Source: a candidate division CSSED10-310 bacterium
GTDB taxonomy: Bacteria > CSSED10-310 > JAFGJC01
Length of the DNA stretch: 6,429 nucleotides
NCBI GenBank assembly: GCA_016929305.1
Contig: JAFGJC010000102.1
Coordinates: 1 to 6,429 of the forward strand
Reading direction: 5' to 3'
In this document: positions 5,656 through 6,429 of the stretch, one piece after another
Layout: every line of letters begins with the position of its first letter
How positions within the stretch are numbered: position 1 is the first letter of the stretch
Notes under the pieces: model-generated
Databases searched by the model: none
What the model was told of the DNA's origin: nothing
The model's input: the letters and a program-made list of their open reading frames with translations, nothing else
Program-made: the position numbers and the translations under genes

Positions 5656-6429
5656 CTAATTTTTCTTTTTCTGTTCTTCATCCTCAAACGATACTTCCTG
5701 GCGTTCATTGGAACGTATTATTTCTACGACTCTTGAAGAGGGTTCCTCTTTTTTAGTCTCAACCGCTGTCGATTTGACAGCGCGATATACTCTCCTTCGC
5801 GGTGCTTCCTCCATTTCTATCAGGTTATTAAACCGGATACCGGGTGTACCTACAAACGTCGAGTCTACAGCGTTTCGTAAACTCAATTGAAGTTTACCTT
5901 CATTGTTTGCCAATGCAAGTTTTTCAGTATCCTCGGGTGTAAGCAATAAGGTAACCGTCTGAATGTTTGTCGGCTCATCATCGTTCATTTGAAAAGTCTG
6001 GTCCACCGCCAATACTTCGACGTTTTCAATGAGTATTTTTGCCTTCGCATCCTCCTTAGTCATTGTCGGTGTGATAATCGTAATCACATCAACTCTTGTT
6101 TTTGGCGAAATAAATTTGTTTACACCTTTGGCATCATTTACTGTGACTGTCAAAGACCGCATTCCAATCGGAATGATACTCGAGAAGCCAGCAAGAGAGC
6201 CTTCAACTGCCAATTTTTGGTCAAGAATTGCCTCATCCTCAAGCACATCCGCTTTTACGACCCGATCTGAAAGGTCTTCAATATTGGAAAAATATCCCTT
6301 CGGTATAATTTCTTCCGGCCACTCTACGACTTTTATATTCTGAGATGTAATTTTTGTACCACTCAATAAATCGGATCTCGCCACAACAACTTTTTTTAAA
6401 AACACATCTGGTCTTTGTATATTTTCTTC
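5656..6429 (-). CDS. cpaB: CpaB/RcpC, periplasmic Tad pilus assembly protein (5' end outside window)
   Basis: The reading frame is open to the window edge, and 257 residues are visible. The GTG at 6405-6403 is not the likely start: eight codons before it (EENIQRPD) stay in frame, and CpaB proteins need an N-terminal membrane anchor that is not in this fragment. Visible residues about 13-75 form a SAF domain (VVVARSDLLSGTKITSQNI at 14-32, VVEWP at 34-38, VLEDEAI at 62-68). Residues about 85-200 form the CpaB/RcpC domain (IGMRSLTVTVNDAKGVNKF at 88-106, DVITII at 114-119, TLLLTPEDTEKLALAN at 160-175). After it comes a charged tail (205-257) with RVVEIIRSNERQEVSF (233-248), which resembles the VEVIRG...V-F ending I recall from many CpaB proteins, then a KKKN terminus. 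CpaB works with the CpaC secretin in the cell envelope. It is the first visible gene of the operon; the flp pilin and prepilin peptidase genes may lie upstream, outside the window. Confidence 0.93.
   Translation of the reverse strand, partial: EENIQRPDVFLKKVVVARSDLLSGTKITSQNIKVVEWPEEIIPKGYFSNIEDLSDRVVKADVLEDEAILDQKLAVEGSLAGFSSIIPIGMRSLTVTVNDAKGVNKFISPKTRVDVITIITPTMTKEDAKAKILIENVEVLAVDQTFQMNDDEPTNIQTVTLLLTPEDTEKLALANNEGKLQLSLRNAVDSTFVGTPGIRFNNLIEMEEAPRRRVYRAVKSTAVETKKEEPSSRVVEIIRSNERQEVSFEDEEQKKKN

Noticed and set aside
1..6429. Rho-independent terminator, operon promoter, mobile element or CRISPR repeat
   Set aside because: Gaps between genes are at most 34 bp, and I saw no GC-rich hairpin followed by a T-run, no convincing -35/-10 pair, no terminal inverted repeats and no spaced direct repeats.

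Overview
The window is a single gene cluster on the minus strand that encodes the core of a Tad (tight adherence)/Flp-type IV pilus machine. Reading 5' to 3' along the minus strand, from high to low coordinates, the order is: cpaB (5' end off the window), cpaC secretin, a TadG-like Tad-domain protein, cpaE/tadZ, cpaF/tadA ATPase, and tadB (3' end off the window). Every gene was called from its own motifs. The tadB fragment was translated by hand across the first 898 bases.

The gaps between genes are 34, 21, 25, 1 and -4 bp, all on one strand, so this looks like one polycistronic operon. Its promoter should lie beyond position 6429 and its terminator before position 1; I see neither here. No stretch above 40 bp lacks a gene. 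I found no tRNA, rRNA, CRISPR array, insertion sequence or phage-like element.

How the parts work together, from established Tad biology: CpaC forms the outer-membrane pore and CpaB is its periplasmic/inner-membrane partner. CpaE/TadZ marks the assembly site at the inner face of the membrane. The CpaF/TadA hexamer hydrolyses ATP to drive pilin assembly through the inner-membrane platform TadB (with TadC, not seen here). The TadG-like protein is probably an accessory or minor-pilin-like surface component.

The outer-membrane secretin implies a diderm (Gram-negative-type) bacterium. The DNA is moderately AT-rich by eye. The gene order, with a TadG-like gene where Proteobacteria often carry cpaD, and the compact secretin look unlike the Caulobacter or Aggregatibacter layout. 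They would fit a deeper-branching diderm such as Nitrospirota, Nitrospinota or Desulfobacterota-type lineages, but that placement is a guess.

I did not find evidence of a wholly new system. The points worth a second look are variations inside a known one: a degenerate receiver and altered P-loop plus a MinD-like C-terminal tail in CpaE, a secretin without the usual middle (BON) domain, and a TadG-like protein in the cpaD slot.
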